Source: Thermoflexus sp. (GTDB taxonomy: Bacteria; Chloroflexota; Anaerolineae; Aggregatilineales; Aggregatilineaceae). From it: a DNA stretch of 64,000 nt. The notes below the pieces were generated by a model. The model was not told where the DNA came from and did not search any database. It was given only the letters and a program-made list of their open reading frames with translations. Shown one piece after another: positions 1 through 9,371 of this stretch (position 1 is the stretch's first letter; every line of letters starts with the position of its first letter). Location: NCBI GenBank assembly GCA_020724465.1, contig DYGX01000002.1, positions 62,001 to 126,000 of the forward strand. Reading direction: 5' to 3'. Made by a program: the position numbers and the translations under genes.

Positions 1-1632
1 CGGTCCTGCTTCGCGGACTTCGGGCGGGCACTGCGCTGCGAACTTGCGGAAATTGTCTGCAAAGCGCGAGGCGAGCTGTCGGTACCGCTTCCAGTACTCC
101 TCTTCGCGCGGCCACGAATTGGACGGCTGCAGAACCTCATCAGGCACGCCGGGGCAGTGAACCGGCACCTGAAAGCCGAAGACGGGATCCTCGCGGTATT
201 CGACGTCGTTGAGGTGCCCGGCCAGCGCGGCATTGAGCAGGGCGCGCGTGTGGCGGATGCTGATGCGCTTGCCAACGCCATACGGCCCGCCTGTCCAGCC
301 GGTGTTGAGTAACCAGCACTGCGAGCCATAGCGCAGGATTTTGCGCTTGAGCAGATCCGCATAGACGGCCGGATGGTGCACCATGAACGGGGCGCCAAAG
401 CAGGTGCTGAACGTGATCTGTGGCTCCTCGCCCAGGCCGATCTCCGTGCCGCCTACTTTTGATGTGTAGCCGGAGATGAAGTGATAGAGCGCCTGATCGG
501 GCGTCAGCCGGGCGATAGGCGGCATCACACCCTGCGCATCGCAGGTCAGCAAGACGATGTTGCGCGGGTGGCCGCCCATCTTCGACGGCACCGCGTTCTC
601 GATGAACGTCAGCGGGTACGAAGCGCGCGTGTTCTCGGTCAGGCGGTCGTCGTTGAGATCGATGTGGCGGGTGAGCGGATCGGCCACCACGTTCTCCAGG
701 ATCGTGCCGAAGCGCCGTGTCGCGGCGTAGATTTGGGGTTCGGCCGTCGGCGACAGCGCAATGACCTTGGCGTAGCAGCCGTTCTCGAAGTTAAAGATCC
801 CGTCGTCGCTCCAGCCGTGTTCGTCGTCGCCGATCAACCCCCGTGACGGGTCCGCCGAGAGCGTCGTCTTTCCGGTGCCGCTCAGGCCGAAGAAGAGCGC
901 CGTGTCGCCGTCGGGGCCTTCGTTGGCCGAACAGTGCATCGTCATGACACCTTCCAGCGGCAGCAGGTAATTCATGACGGTGAAGATCGCTTTCTTGATC
1001 TCGCCGGCATAGGCCGAATTGCCGATGATGCACATGCGCTGCTCGAAGCTGAGGGCGATGACGGTTGGCGTGCGCGTCCCGTCGATCGTCTCGGATGCCT
1101 GGAAGGACGGCGCGCAGATGACGGTGAAGTCTGGGACGTGCTGGCGATATTCTTCGCGGTTGGTGGGCGTGATAAACATGTTGCGGGCGAACAGGCTGTG
1201 CCATGCCAGCTCGGTAACAATGCGGATCGGCAGGCGATAGTTCGGATCCGCGCCAACATAGCAGTCCTGGACGAACAGATCGCGCCCCTGCAAATAGCCC
1301 TGGAGCCGCGCGAAAAGCTCGGAGAACTTTTCGGCGGACATCGGGCGGTTGTACTCGCCCCACCAGATGTGCTCTTCGCTGTTTGGCTCGCGCACGATGA
1401 CCTTGTCGGCGGCGGCACGCGCTGTATGCTTGCCGGTGTTGACCACCACCGGTCCCTGGTGGGTTATCATGCCCTCGCGGCGGAAGATAATCTCCTCAAC
1501 CAGCGCCTCGGTGGGCAGGTTCCAGTACACCGTGTTCAGATTAGCCAGACCCTGGTGCAGCAGCCCGAAATCGCTTTTCAGCTCGCGCGCCTGATCCTGA
1601 GCGGGCGTCTTGATATTGAGCAGGTTGTTCAT
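1..1632 (-). CDS. pckA: Phosphoenolpyruvate carboxykinase (ATP), 3' end cut by window
   Basis: Converts oxaloacetate and ATP to PEP, CO2 and ADP, the entry step of gluconeogenesis (cytosol). The minus frame is open from base 1632 to base 1, giving 544 residues. The P-loop FFGLSGTGKTTLSADP lies near residue 245 and is followed by LIGDDEHGW, the metal-binding kinase-2 segment; this pairing is typical of the ATP-dependent family. The last residues in the window, REAGP, match the usual end of the family, so only a few residues and the stop are missing. The start ATG overlaps the stop of the upstream aminotransferase as ATGA, which implies translational coupling. Together they could link amino-acid-derived oxaloacetate to gluconeogenesis. 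Confidence 0.95.
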   Translation of the reverse strand, partial: MNNLLNIKTPAQDQARELKSDFGLLHQGLANLNTVYWNLPTEALVEEIIFRREGMITHQGPVVVNTGKHTARAAADKVIVREPNSEEHIWWGEYNRPMSAEKFSELFARLQGYLQGRDLFVQDCYVGADPNYRLPIRIVTELAWHSLFARNMFITPTNREEYRQHVPDFTVICAPSFQASETIDGTRTPTVIALSFEQRMCIIGNSAYAGEIKKAIFTVMNYLLPLEGVMTMHCSANEGPDGDTALFFGLSGTGKTTLSADPSRGLIGDDEHGWSDDGIFNFENGCYAKVIALSPTAEPQIYAATRRFGTILENVVADPLTRHIDLNDDRLTENTRASYPLTFIENAVPSKMGGHPRNIVLLTCDAQGVMPPIARLTPDQALYHFISGYTSKVGGTEIGLGEEPQITFSTCFGAPFMVHHPAVYADLLKRKILRYGSQCWLLNTGWTGGPYGVGKRISIRHTRALLNAALAGHLNDVEYREDPVFGFQVPVHCPGVPDEVLQPSNSWPREEEYWKRYRQLASRFADNFRKFAAQCPPEVREAGP

Positions 1633-2846
1633 AGCCAGTCCCTGACCAGTTTGCGGTCCCCAATATAAATCTCATTCGGTGAGTTCGGGTCGAGCGCCCA
1701 TTTCATCCGGTCAATACCTTCGGTGATCTCCTTGATCGAGCCGGAAAAGCTCAGCCGCAGGTACCCTTCCATGCCGAATGGGGCGCCGGGCACGGTGACT
1801 ACCAGGGCCTTGTTGAGCAAAAAGGTTGCCAGCTCGACCGAATTCGAGCTATAGGCGCGGAAATCGGGCAGGCAGTAGAAGGTTCCCAACGGTTTCTCGA
1901 CGCGCACACCGGAGAAGCTCTGCAGCTCGCTGATCATCACATCCCGGTTGTTCTGAATAGTCAGGCGCAAATCTTCGACAAAGCTCTGCACGCCGGTCAA
2001 GGCGCCCTCGGCGGCGGCCTGCGAAACAACCGCCGGACAGGATGTGGTCTGCGCCTGGATCGCGGTCATGACTTCGATTAGGCGTCGCGGGCCGACTGCC
2101 CAGCCAATGCGAAAGCCGGTCATCCCGTACAGCTTGGAGACACCGTTCACCAGCACGATGTGCGACTCCTCAACGTCGCGGGTCGTGAACTGGTAGGCCG
2201 ATGGCGCGTGATGCCCGTCGAAGACGAGCTTGTGGTAAATGTCATCCATGATCAGGTAGATGCCGCGGCTTTCGCACAGCTCGACCAACTGGCCGATCAA
2301 CTCGGACGGGTAGATCGCGCCGGATGGATTGTTCGGGCTGTTGACGATAATCGCCTTGGTGTACGAGCTGACGGCGCGCTCAATCTCCTCGAAGCGGGGG
2401 ATGAACGAACCGTCTTCCGGCGTCACAACGACGGGGATGCCGTAGACCATGCGGACCATTTCCGGGTAGCTGACCCAATAAGGGGCCAGCAGGATGATCT
2501 CGTCCTGCGGATCGGTGATCGCGAAGAGCAGATTGTAGAGGGCTTGCTTGTCACCCGAAGAGATAATCACGTTCTCCGGGGCGACAAGCCGCCCGTAGTT
2601 CTCCTCAGTGTAACGAATGACAGCCTTCTTCAGCGAGGGCAGCCCGTCCGACGGCGCGTATTTGATGTCGCCGTTTTTCAGCTTGGCCGCCGAGCTGAGA
2701 ATGGCCGTAATGGGGACCTTGTTCTTCGGCTCCCCGATCCCCAGGTGGATAATCGGCTCGCCGCGTTCACGGAGTATGCGCGCCGCTTCGTTGAGAGCCA
2801 GCGTCGGCGACTCCTTAATCGTGCGGGCAAGTTGGCTGATACTCAT
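1629..2846 (-). CDS. Class I PLP-dependent aminotransferase (aspartate type)
   Basis: Fold-type I aminotransferase of 405 residues, most like the AspB branch that transfers an amino group between aspartate and 2-oxoglutarate. Visible landmarks are the substrate/PLP segment NSPNNPSGAIY near residue 170, DDIYHKL, the PLP lysine in NGVSKLYGMTGFRIGW near residue 238, and the C-terminal arginine in YLRLSFSG. A GAGGAGG ribosome site lies 11 bases before the ATG. The stop overlaps pckA by four bases, and the pair is served by the promoter at 2974-3001. The exact amino-acid substrate cannot be read from sequence. Confidence 0.9.
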   Translation of the reverse strand: MSISQLARTIKESPTLALNEAARILRERGEPIIHLGIGEPKNKVPITAILSSAAKLKNGDIKYAPSDGLPSLKKAVIRYTEENYGRLVAPENVIISSGDKQALYNLLFAITDPQDEIILLAPYWVSYPEMVRMVYGIPVVVTPEDGSFIPRFEEIERAVSSYTKAIIVNSPNNPSGAIYPSELIGQLVELCESRGIYLIMDDIYHKLVFDGHHAPSAYQFTTRDVEESHIVLVNGVSKLYGMTGFRIGWAVGPRRLIEVMTAIQAQTTSCPAVVSQAAAEGALTGVQSFVEDLRLTIQNNRDVMISELQSFSGVRVEKPLGTFYCLPDFRAYSSNSVELATFLLNKALVVTVPGAPFGMEGYLRLSFSGSIKEITEGIDRMKWALDPNSPNEIYIGDRKLVRDWL

Positions 2847-2973
2847 CGATGGCTTCGCCTCCTCAAAGCGATTACAGCGCAGATGTGTGGGACTACCCTC
2901 GCGCCCAGGGTGGCGGTCGATCCGGTCTTGGGGCGCTCTGCTCGCGTGTGCTGCGGGGCGCTCATTGTTCTGA

Positions 2974-3001
2974 ATTGTACAAGTGGTCTTGAAACAGGCA
3001 A
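2974..3001 (-). promoter_or_regulatory. Sigma70-type promoter of the aminotransferase-pckA operon
   Basis: On the minus strand, TTGCCT (2996-3001) is separated by 16 bases from TACAAT (2974-2979). The predicted start of transcription is near 2967, leaving a leader of about 120 bases before the ATG at 2846. Confidence 0.55.
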
Positions 3002-3048
3002 GTGGGCGATCTTGGCAGTTTTGACACAGCGGGATTCCGCGCGCCTCG

Positions 3049-4644
3049 TCAGAACTGGTAGCCGATTCCGTCGCCGAGCAGGGCCGGATCCACGCGGACG
3101 GCGGGAATGATCACGAGAATATCCGGCGTAGGGCGCAGGGCGGTGTAGGGCACGCCCAGGCCGTCGAAGGCGCGCTCGAAGGGGGTATCGGTCTGGCCGG
3201 GCAGGATCACCTCGACAAACGCGACACGCTCGGCAGCTTCGATGGCGAGTGGCACCCGGGGGAAGCGCACGATCCCCCCCGCGCCGAAAATGTCATACCA
3301 GTCAGCCGCCAGGATGCGCTCGCGCGTCTCGAACATGAGCACATGCGCCACGCCGACATCCGCCCACACATGCCGGATGCGGTGCGCGTCGAGCGCCTCG
3401 ATCAGCGGGGCAAGGGTGGCCGGCTGGCGGGTGTAATAGGGTGAGGTCCAGGCGCGAACCGGGTCCAGCCGCAGCGCACCCAGCAGGTTGAACGCCAGCA
3501 CGCTGGCGGTGCCGGCGGCGGCTGCCGCTCGCCAGACGCCGCGTCGCTGGGCCAGCCAGTCGGCCAGCGCCCCGACGCCGACCGGCATGACGCTGTGAAT
3601 CATCAACACATAGCGTCCGGTGGCGTCGAAGCCGAACCCGTTCAGGGCGTGGTTGCCGTAGCCGCTGAGCCAGTAGATGATGGGCAGAAGCAACGCAAAC
3701 AACGCCAGCAGCCAGCGGCCCGGCGCCGAGGGTTGGCGGCGGCCTCGCCAGGCGGCAGCGATCAGGCCGATCAGCGCGCCCTGGTAGACGATCTGGAGCC
3801 ACCAGACCGCCGGCCAGCTTAGCACGCGCCAGGCCGGATCCCCGCTGACCATGCGCGGCGCCAGATCGTAGTTCAGGTGGTCAAACACCGCCCAGGTGTT
3901 GCCCCAGATGTCGCCCTGGCTGCTGAGCAGGAAGGTAAAGGTCGCCAATTCGTGCCGCAGGTTGTAGACCCAGAACGGCAGGCTGCCGAGGAAGAACATC
4001 AAACCCGCCGCCCAGACCCAGCGCCGCAGTGGATCCCGCCCGTACACGAACAAAATCATCGCGACGGGAAGCGCGTAGAACGCGATCAGCCAGGATACCC
4101 AAAACGCCACGCCACCAACCCCCGCCAGGGCAAGCAGCGCCCGCGCGCGCTCAGGTGCTGGCCGGGCGGAGTCGGTGACATAGGTCGTCAGGACGAGCAG
4201 CAGGCTGCCGAGCGCAAGCGTTTCGGCGGTGGCACCCCAGGCTTTCAGCCCGGTGACCAGCAGATAGGCCGGGGCCAGCGCGGCCAGCACAGCGCCCAAC
4301 GCTCCGGCGCGCGGGCCAAACACCCGCCAGCCAAGCCAGCCCGTCAGGGCGATATACGCGCCGGACAGAAGCCAGGGAATCGTCTTGAGTGTGGCCGCGC
4401 CCGGCCCGGCCAGCGCAAAGACGAGCGCGATCGCATACGACTCAAGCGCCCCCAGATAGGGCTGGCCGGGGTGAAAGATCGGGCGCTCGCCGCCGAGGAT
4501 GTGTAGGGCTTGCAGGCCGACCATACCCTCGTCGTAATCGTAGCGCCAGCCCGCACCGTGCAACAGGGTCAGGCGCAGAGCCAGGCCCGCCGCGACGGCC
4601 AGGACGATGACGGATCGCGCTGGCCGGTGGGACGAGGGGTTCAT
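3049..4644 (-). CDS. Polytopic membrane glycosyltransferase-like protein (GT39/ArnT-like)
   Basis: 531 residues with roughly ten or more hydrophobic segments. Near the N-terminus, after the first membrane segment, comes WRYDYDEGMVGLQAL, which resembles the acidic first-loop motif of lipid-linked-sugar glycosyltransferases of the PMT/ArnT clan. No large soluble catalytic domain is seen; the C-terminal 110 residues look extracytoplasmic. The ATG overlaps the stop of the gene at 4641-5570 as ATGA, so the two are translated together. The substrate is unknown. The class assignment rests on topology and the DYDE motif, not on a close match. Confidence 0.7.
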   Translation of the reverse strand: MNPSSHRPARSVIVLAVAAGLALRLTLLHGAGWRYDYDEGMVGLQALHILGGERPIFHPGQPYLGALESYAIALVFALAGPGAATLKTIPWLLSGAYIALTGWLGWRVFGPRAGALGAVLAALAPAYLLVTGLKAWGATAETLALGSLLLVLTTYVTDSARPAPERARALLALAGVGGVAFWVSWLIAFYALPVAMILFVYGRDPLRRWVWAAGLMFFLGSLPFWVYNLRHELATFTFLLSSQGDIWGNTWAVFDHLNYDLAPRMVSGDPAWRVLSWPAVWWLQIVYQGALIGLIAAAWRGRRQPSAPGRWLLALFALLLPIIYWLSGYGNHALNGFGFDATGRYVLMIHSVMPVGVGALADWLAQRRGVWRAAAAAGTASVLAFNLLGALRLDPVRAWTSPYYTRQPATLAPLIEALDAHRIRHVWADVGVAHVLMFETRERILAADWYDIFGAGGIVRFPRVPLAIEAAERVAFVEVILPGQTDTPFERAFDGLGVPYTALRPTPDILVIIPAVRVDPALLGDGIGYQF

Positions 4645-5570
4645 TCCGCGTCGGATTCGGTGATGGTGAAGGCCATGCGGCTGATTGGAGCGGCGCTGTC
4701 GCCCAGATAAAGCCGCACCTCATAGCTTCCCGGTCCGAAGCCGGTATCGCTGCCGAAGAAGAACGACGTGCGCCCGCTGGTTGGCAGGCCCCACAGGTAG
4801 CTGCTGCCGTCGACAAGCTGGCCGTCCTGGTACAACTCACGCCGCCAGAGCACGCCCTGCGTCATGTTCTCAAAGGTCACGAAAAGGTAGATGCGCTCGA
4901 TCCCGGCCGGGAAGGTTGTGGACGGATTGACCGGCAGCAGCGACGCGGAAACCTCGTCGTCGAGCGCGGTGATTTGCAGGCGGGCGTTCGGCGCGGGGGT
5001 CACGTCCGAGACCAGAGGCCGCCCGTTCGGCGTGAAGGTCGGGAACGGTGTCTGGGTAGGCGTGCCGCCCGGCGTGGCGGTCACAATGACGACGACGGTT
5101 GCCGGGGGTGGATTAGTCGGCAGGACGGCGCTGGCCGGGGCGGACGTGTCGGTTGGCTGGGGCGGGGCGGGTGTAGGCGACTCCAGCGCCAGCACCACGC
5201 TGGTTGGCGTGTCGGTAGGCAAGATCGCCGCCACCGGCTCAAGGGTGTCTGAAGGCAGGATCGCGGCGGGTGTCAGCGTTGTCTCGGCAGCCATGTGCGG
5301 GGTGGGCGAACCCATCGCGTCCTCGTCAGCATCCTCGATCATCATGCGAGCCAGCAGCGTGCTGCCGCAGATTAGCCCGCTGAAGACAAACAGCGCAAAC
5401 GCCAGTATGAAGATTCGCCAGCCGCGTTGACCGGCCTCGCGACGGCGGCGCCAGAACACATCGCGCCGGCTGCGGCGGAACAGATGCAGCGATACCACAA
5501 AGAGCAGTATCGCCAGCGCAAACAGCCCGCCAGCGGCGTAGAGCCATGTGTCTTGGGATAATTCCGGCAT
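4641..5570 (-). CDS. Single-pass membrane protein with Thr/Pro linker and small C-terminal domain
   Basis: 309 residues. After a short N-terminus there is a hydrophobic segment (about residues 12-30, AGGLFALAILLFVVSLHLF), a basic stretch, and a second hydrophobic segment (about residues 52-72). A long Pro/Thr/Ala-rich region follows, to about residue 190, then a beta-rich C-terminal domain of about 110 residues containing IYLFVTFENM and a GSYEVRLYLGD repeat-like end. This looks like a protein anchored in the membrane with an exposed domain on a flexible stalk. Its co-translation with the glycosyltransferase-like gene suggests an envelope role. I do not recognise the family. Confidence 0.7.
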   Translation of the reverse strand: MPELSQDTWLYAAGGLFALAILLFVVSLHLFRRSRRDVFWRRRREAGQRGWRIFILAFALFVFSGLICGSTLLARMMIEDADEDAMGSPTPHMAAETTLTPAAILPSDTLEPVAAILPTDTPTSVVLALESPTPAPPQPTDTSAPASAVLPTNPPPATVVVIVTATPGGTPTQTPFPTFTPNGRPLVSDVTPAPNARLQITALDDEVSASLLPVNPSTTFPAGIERIYLFVTFENMTQGVLWRRELYQDGQLVDGSSYLWGLPTSGRTSFFFGSDTGFGPGSYEVRLYLGDSAAPISRMAFTITESDAE

Positions 5571-5605
5571 CTTGGCTTACCTATGTCTGGCGTTCCATCC
5601 GCTGC

Positions 5606-5614
5606 ATTATAGCA
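5606..5614 (-). promoter_or_regulatory. Extended -10 promoter for the 5570-3049 gene pair
   Basis: On the minus strand ATGCTATAAT holds a perfect TATAAT (5606-5611) with the TG of an extended -10 just upstream. No good -35 is visible. Transcription would start about 30 bases before the ATG at 5570. Confidence 0.5.
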
Positions 5615-5701
5615 TGTGCCAGCCGGACAGGGTGAAAACGGGCGCTGCTGGCACTGGGAACGGACAGCCGGAAACAATCGTTAAACCAATCTGGTCCGCC
5701 C

Positions 5702-5730
5702 TTGTCAAAGGGGCGGAGTATGACTATAAT
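5702..5730 (+). promoter_or_regulatory. Promoter of tRNA-Val
   Basis: TTGTCA (5702-5707), a 17-base spacer, then TATAAT (5725-5730). The tRNA begins 10 bases after the -10 box, so the 5' leader is only a few bases. Confidence 0.8.
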
Positions 5731-5740
5731 GTTGTTCGTC

Positions 5741-5814
5741 GGGTCGTTAGCTCAGTTGGCTAGAGCGCGTCGTTGACATCGACGAGGTCAGAAGTTCAAG
5801 TCTTCTACGACCCA
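5741..5814 (+). tRNA. tRNA-Val (anticodon GAC)
   Basis: Acceptor stem GGGTCGT pairs with ACGACCC. The D arm is GCTC/GAGC, the anticodon stem CGTCG/CGACG with loop TTGACAT (anticodon GAC), and the T arm AGAAG-TTCAAGT-CTTCT. The discriminator base is A at 5814. The CCA end is not encoded. The gene stands alone between its own promoter and terminator. Confidence 0.97.
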
Positions 5815-5816
5815 CA

Positions 5817-5851
5817 ACGCCGGTCGCTGCATCCAGCGACCGGCGTTTTTT
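5817..5851 (+). terminator. Rho-independent terminator of tRNA-Val
   Basis: A 14-base stem (AACGCCGGTCGCTG with CAGCGACCGGCGTT) closes a short loop and is followed by a run of six T. The reverse strand lacks a matching T run, so it acts on the tRNA transcript only. Confidence 0.9.
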
Positions 5852-5859
5852 GATCCTGA

Positions 5860-8160
5860 CTATGGCCGGAACGGGGGGCATCCCTCGCCGGCTTCGATGA
5901 CCAGATCCGCGCGCACCCAACCGACGATCGTCGAGTCCTCAACTTCGAACCGCACCCGATACCACCGCTGGTTGTCATTGCCGAGGTCCTGCGCGAGCAC
6001 GTCCATCCGCTGCCCCTGCATCCCTACCGAGATCTGACGGGCGACCGGGCTGGGCTGCGACCGCACATTCACATTCTGGTTCGGGAACACGATGCACAGA
6101 ATCGCCGGCGTGGGGGTGATGCTGGGCGTCCAGGTCGCCGTCGGCGTATCTGTGGGCGTCGGCGTGTCAGTCGGCGTGGGGGTGATGCTGGGCGTCCAGG
6201 TCGCCGTCGGTGTATCTGTGGGCGTCGGCGTGTCGGTCGGCGTAGGGGTGGCGCTCGGCGTCCAGGTGGCGGTTGGCGTGTCGGTCGGCGTGGGCGTGAG
6301 CGTCTCCGTCGGTGTCGGCGACGGCAAGGGGGTGATCGTGGGTGTTGAGGTCGGTGTCGGCGATGGCGGGTTGAGGATCGGACCCCAGGCCGGTTGGGTC
6401 GCCAGCGCCACCGCGGCCAGCACGACCAGGATGACGATTCCGCTCACGGTCCAGACGACGTAGCGCCGGCGGCGCATCTGCCGGATGGCTTCTTCCAGGC
6501 GCAGAATCTCGGTGCGCCGGCCCAGGATGCGGAAGGGTTCGTCTTTGGCCATCTCAAGCCAGCGCTGGGCTGTCTGCGGGTCTTCCTCGTCCAGGGCGGC
6601 TTCGACGCGCTCCAGATGGCGCGCCAGCAGATCGGCGACGATCATCCGATAGCGCGGATCCTGGGCATAGCTGCGCAGGCCAGCCAGCATATTCCGCGCC
6701 TGGCTCAGTTCGTTTTCGTAGTTCTGGGCGATCAGCGCCGAGGCCCGCTCGATAATGTGGCGGGCTTCGGCCATATCGGCTTCGCTCTGCCGCGCGCGTT
6801 GCAGCAGGCCGGTGATCTCTTCGTTGGTGGGTTCAAGCTCGGCGGCGGTTTCCAGGGCGCGCACGGCTTCGATGGTCAGGCGGTGCTTTTCCTCGAGCAC
6901 CGTCGCCGACTCGACACGCGTCAGGGCACCCTGCGCCTGGGTGTAAAGCTGCGCGATCAGGTTGTCCGAACGCTCCTCGACTTCGCGCACCAGCCGCTTG
7001 AGGCGCTCACTGCCCGGCAAAAGCTGGCGCAGGCTCGCCAGCAGGGTGTGGATTTCCTGCAGGTCGCGGGCGCGGTCTTGGAGCGAACCGGACGCCATGT
7101 TGAGCTGCACCGTCGCCTGATCGTACTGCTGGCGAACGCTGCGCACCAGGTCGATGCGCTCCTGGGCGAGCGGGTCGTTCGGCACCACGCGCAGCGCCCC
7201 TTCGTACTTCTGAAGCGCCCCGTCCCAATCGTCGGCGGCCAGCAGCCGGTCCCCTTCCGCCAGCAGCTCGCGCGCCAGAGACAGGTCTTGAATATCCAGC
7301 AGCGCCTGCTCGACGTCCTTCCAGCTTGGGATACCGGCCCGCGCTGCCAGGTCGCGCGCCTCGCGATAGAGCCGCTCGGCTTCGTCGTAATTGCCCGCAC
7401 GCACCAGGGAATTCGCCCGGTTGTAGGCGACACGCGCATCGAACGGGATGCGGTGATCGGGGACGACGCCTCGCAGCAGGTTATCTTCCGCCTTCTGGCG
7501 ATATTCCTGAGCCTGCGCGTTGTCCGGGTCCTCGGCCAACACCCGGTTGGCGAGATCAACCGTGCGCTGATATTCGCCTGAATAGTAGGCTTGCGCGATC
7601 TCGGAGAGCAGCGCCGCGGTCGTCCCGGTAGTGCCGTCCGAGCTGGGCGGGCTGGCGCCGGTCTCGGGCGGGCGGCGGCGCTCGGTAGGCGGTGGGGCAT
7701 CGGCAGAAGCAGGCGAAGGTGGTGGCGGAGCGGTGCGGGATACCTCAAGGCCGTAACGTTCCAGCAGCCCGCGCACCTTCAGCTCCAGGTGCGGGCTACG
7801 GCTGGCGGCCTCGCGCAGCAGTTCGAGCGTCTCCGGGTTGTGCGGATCGCGCTCCAGCGCCTGGGCGAGAATGTCGATCGCCTCGTCAACGTCGTCTTCG
7901 TCGCCGGCGATCTCAATGCGGATCCGCGCCCGCCGCAGCAAGCTGCGCACCGGCGCGGATTCCGGAGAGGATGGGGCGCTGCGGCGCGCAAGCTCGGCGA
8001 ACAGATCGCGGGCGGTGGCTTCGTAGACCGTGTTTTTGCTCTGGGCGAGCAGGCTGCGCGCTTCGCTCTCCAACTGGGCGATCTGGCTGGCGGTGGCGCT
8101 CTCGGGGAGCGATTCCACAGCCTCGCGCAGCGCGTCAAGTTGCTGTTTGAGATCGGCCAT
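5860..8160 (-). CDS. TPR-rich membrane protein with Thr/Pro stalk and C-terminal SH3b domain
   Basis: 766 residues. Residues 1-140 are helical with a TPR-like unit ([20 protein letters not shown]). A Pro/Ser-rich linker follows, then TPR repeats from about 185 to 550 (for example [20 protein letters not shown] and [19 protein letters not shown]). A basic patch [10 protein letters not shown] precedes a membrane helix at about 564-587. Residues 592-687 are a Thr/Pro stalk made by a 66-base DNA repeat. The last 80 residues form an SH3b-like domain ([17 protein letters not shown] ... RWYRVRF ... GWVRADLV), which commonly binds cell wall. The topology implies a cytoplasmic TPR part and an outside SH3b part. 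It lies 30 bases downstream of the kinase at 8191-9330, so it may be a signalling partner or substrate. Confidence 0.8.
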   Translation of the reverse strand: MADLKQQLDALREAVESLPESATASQIAQLESEARSLLAQSKNTVYEATARDLFAELARRSAPSSPESAPVRSLLRRARIRIEIAGDEDDVDEAIDILAQALERDPHNPETLELLREAASRSPHLELKVRGLLERYGLEVSRTAPPPPSPASADAPPPTERRRPPETGASPPSSDGTTGTTAALLSEIAQAYYSGEYQRTVDLANRVLAEDPDNAQAQEYRQKAEDNLLRGVVPDHRIPFDARVAYNRANSLVRAGNYDEAERLYREARDLAARAGIPSWKDVEQALLDIQDLSLARELLAEGDRLLAADDWDGALQKYEGALRVVPNDPLAQERIDLVRSVRQQYDQATVQLNMASGSLQDRARDLQEIHTLLASLRQLLPGSERLKRLVREVEERSDNLIAQLYTQAQGALTRVESATVLEEKHRLTIEAVRALETAAELEPTNEEITGLLQRARQSEADMAEARHIIERASALIAQNYENELSQARNMLAGLRSYAQDPRYRMIVADLLARHLERVEAALDEEDPQTAQRWLEMAKDEPFRILGRRTEILRLEEAIRQMRRRRYVVWTVSGIVILVVLAAVALATQPAWGPILNPPSPTPTSTPTITPLPSPTPTETLTPTPTDTPTATWTPSATPTPTDTPTPTDTPTATWTPSITPTPTDTPTPTDTPTATWTPSITPTPAILCIVFPNQNVNVRSQPSPVARQISVGMQGQRMDVLAQDLGNDNQRWYRVRFEVEDSTIVGWVRADLVIEAGEGCPPFRP
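6108..6305. repeat. 66-bp tandem repeat coding the Thr/Pro stalk
   Basis: Three units with a 66-base period: the GATGCTGGGCGTCCAGG block recurs at 6118 and 6184, and a diverged copy is in register at about 6250. Each unit encodes 22 residues of Pro/Thr repeat with a TATWTPS motif. The period is a multiple of three, so copy-number change would lengthen or shorten the stalk in frame. Confidence 0.85.
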
Positions 8161-8190
8161 CCGGCGTCTCCTTCAGGGCTGGTGCGGCGT

Positions 8191-9330
8191 TCACGGGATC
8201 ACCCGGTGGTTCAGCGCCACGTTGATCTGGTTGAGCAGACGGCGCAGTTCCGCTTCGAGTTCCTCGTTGATCTCGTCCAGGATCATCGCTTCGAGCAGAC
8301 TTTCGCGGGCCAGGCGCATCGCTTCTTGCCCGCTGCGCAGTTGTTCAAGCCCGCTGCGGATCTGCTGGCGCGCCTGCTGCAGCGCCGGGCTGGTATGCAT
8401 CCCTGGAAAGTGCCAGCCGTGGCGCACGGCGACCCGCTCCAGCCCGCTGATGAACGCCCGCGCGTTGGGCAGATCGTGGCGCGCGCCTTGCTGCAAGAGT
8501 TCCTGCAAGCCGTGGCTGAGCGTTGGCTCCACGCCGAAATCCAGATGGTTGACATCCTTGTAACGCTCCTCGACCTCGGCCTGCGAGGCGGGCTGCGGCA
8601 TCAGCGTGTTTTTCTGCGGCAGAAGGCCGGTGAAGATGGGATAGAGAACCCCAACGCACAGATTGTGCACGTCCTGGGCGATCGACTGATCGAGGGTGTG
8701 GGTGCCGGTCTCGAGCAGCCGCGAGCTGTTGAAATCGATGATGCGCAGCGTCGTGCCGTCCCAATAGACGTGTTCCAGCTTGTGGTCGAGATACACGATC
8801 CGCTGCTGGTGAGCAGTGTGAAGGAAGGCGCCAAACTGCAGTGCCAGGTCGATGCCTTCTTCGGTCGGCAGACGGCGGCGGCCGTTCGAGCCGCTGGGCT
8901 TCATGACGTAGAACAGGTTGTTCTGGCGGGGCAGCAGTTCGAGCGCCAGATAGGGCCGCCAGCCTTTGGCGATGCAGGGATAGAGCTGCTCGCGGAAGGC
9001 GGCGACATTCGTGCCCAGCGATAAAATCTCGCCCCCGTCGGGCCGCTCGGGGCGCGACGAAATATACCCGCAGTCGTACAACCGCACGGCGGCGGGACTG
9101 TCCTTCAAACGCACAAGCAGATCGGCCTCGTTGACGAAGGCGCGGGCTTCCCAGCGCGGGCCGCCATCCGGCGAGAAGTGCTCCGGACGCATAACCTTGA
9201 AAGCTACTAACTGGCCCGTCTGGCGGTCTTCCGCCTCAAGCACGCGCGCGTAATGGCCCGGCGCAAACGTGTCGATGTAGTTGCCGAGCGCATAGCGCGT
9301 TTCCAATGCCACTTCCAATACAGCCATCAT
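8191..9330 (-). CDS. Atypical protein-kinase-like protein
   Basis: 379 residues with a eukaryotic-type protein kinase fold. A degenerate glycine loop is followed by VAFKVM (ATP lysine near residue 44). The catalytic loop near 180 reads IVYLDHKLEHVYWD instead of the usual HRDLKPENILLD: the catalytic Asp and following Lys remain, but the metal-binding Asn is His. The DFG motif is DFN (near 199). The last 100 residues are a helical, Glu/Gln-rich segment after the kinase fold. It may be a low-activity kinase or a pseudokinase. It lies between the 1427-residue kinase and the TPR-SH3b gene in one minus-strand cluster. AAGGGTGA precedes ATGATG, so either Met could be the start. Confidence 0.78.
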   Translation of the reverse strand: MMAVLEVALETRYALGNYIDTFAPGHYARVLEAEDRQTGQLVAFKVMRPEHFSPDGGPRWEARAFVNEADLLVRLKDSPAAVRLYDCGYISSRPERPDGGEILSLGTNVAAFREQLYPCIAKGWRPYLALELLPRQNNLFYVMKPSGSNGRRRLPTEEGIDLALQFGAFLHTAHQQRIVYLDHKLEHVYWDGTTLRIIDFNSSRLLETGTHTLDQSIAQDVHNLCVGVLYPIFTGLLPQKNTLMPQPASQAEVEERYKDVNHLDFGVEPTLSHGLQELLQQGARHDLPNARAFISGLERVAVRHGWHFPGMHTSPALQQARQQIRSGLEQLRSGQEAMRLARESLLEAMILDEINEELEAELRRLLNQINVALNHRVIP

Positions 9331-9371
9331 TCACCCTTCTTGCTGTCCAACACTCTCAACGGGCGGGCGTG

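Noticed and set aside
6108-6305. CRISPR-like array
   Set aside because: The 66-bp units are contiguous, have no spacers, and encode protein in frame.
6394-7581. 395-residue frame opposite the TPR gene
   Set aside because: It is a shadow frame with no ribosome site and no domain.
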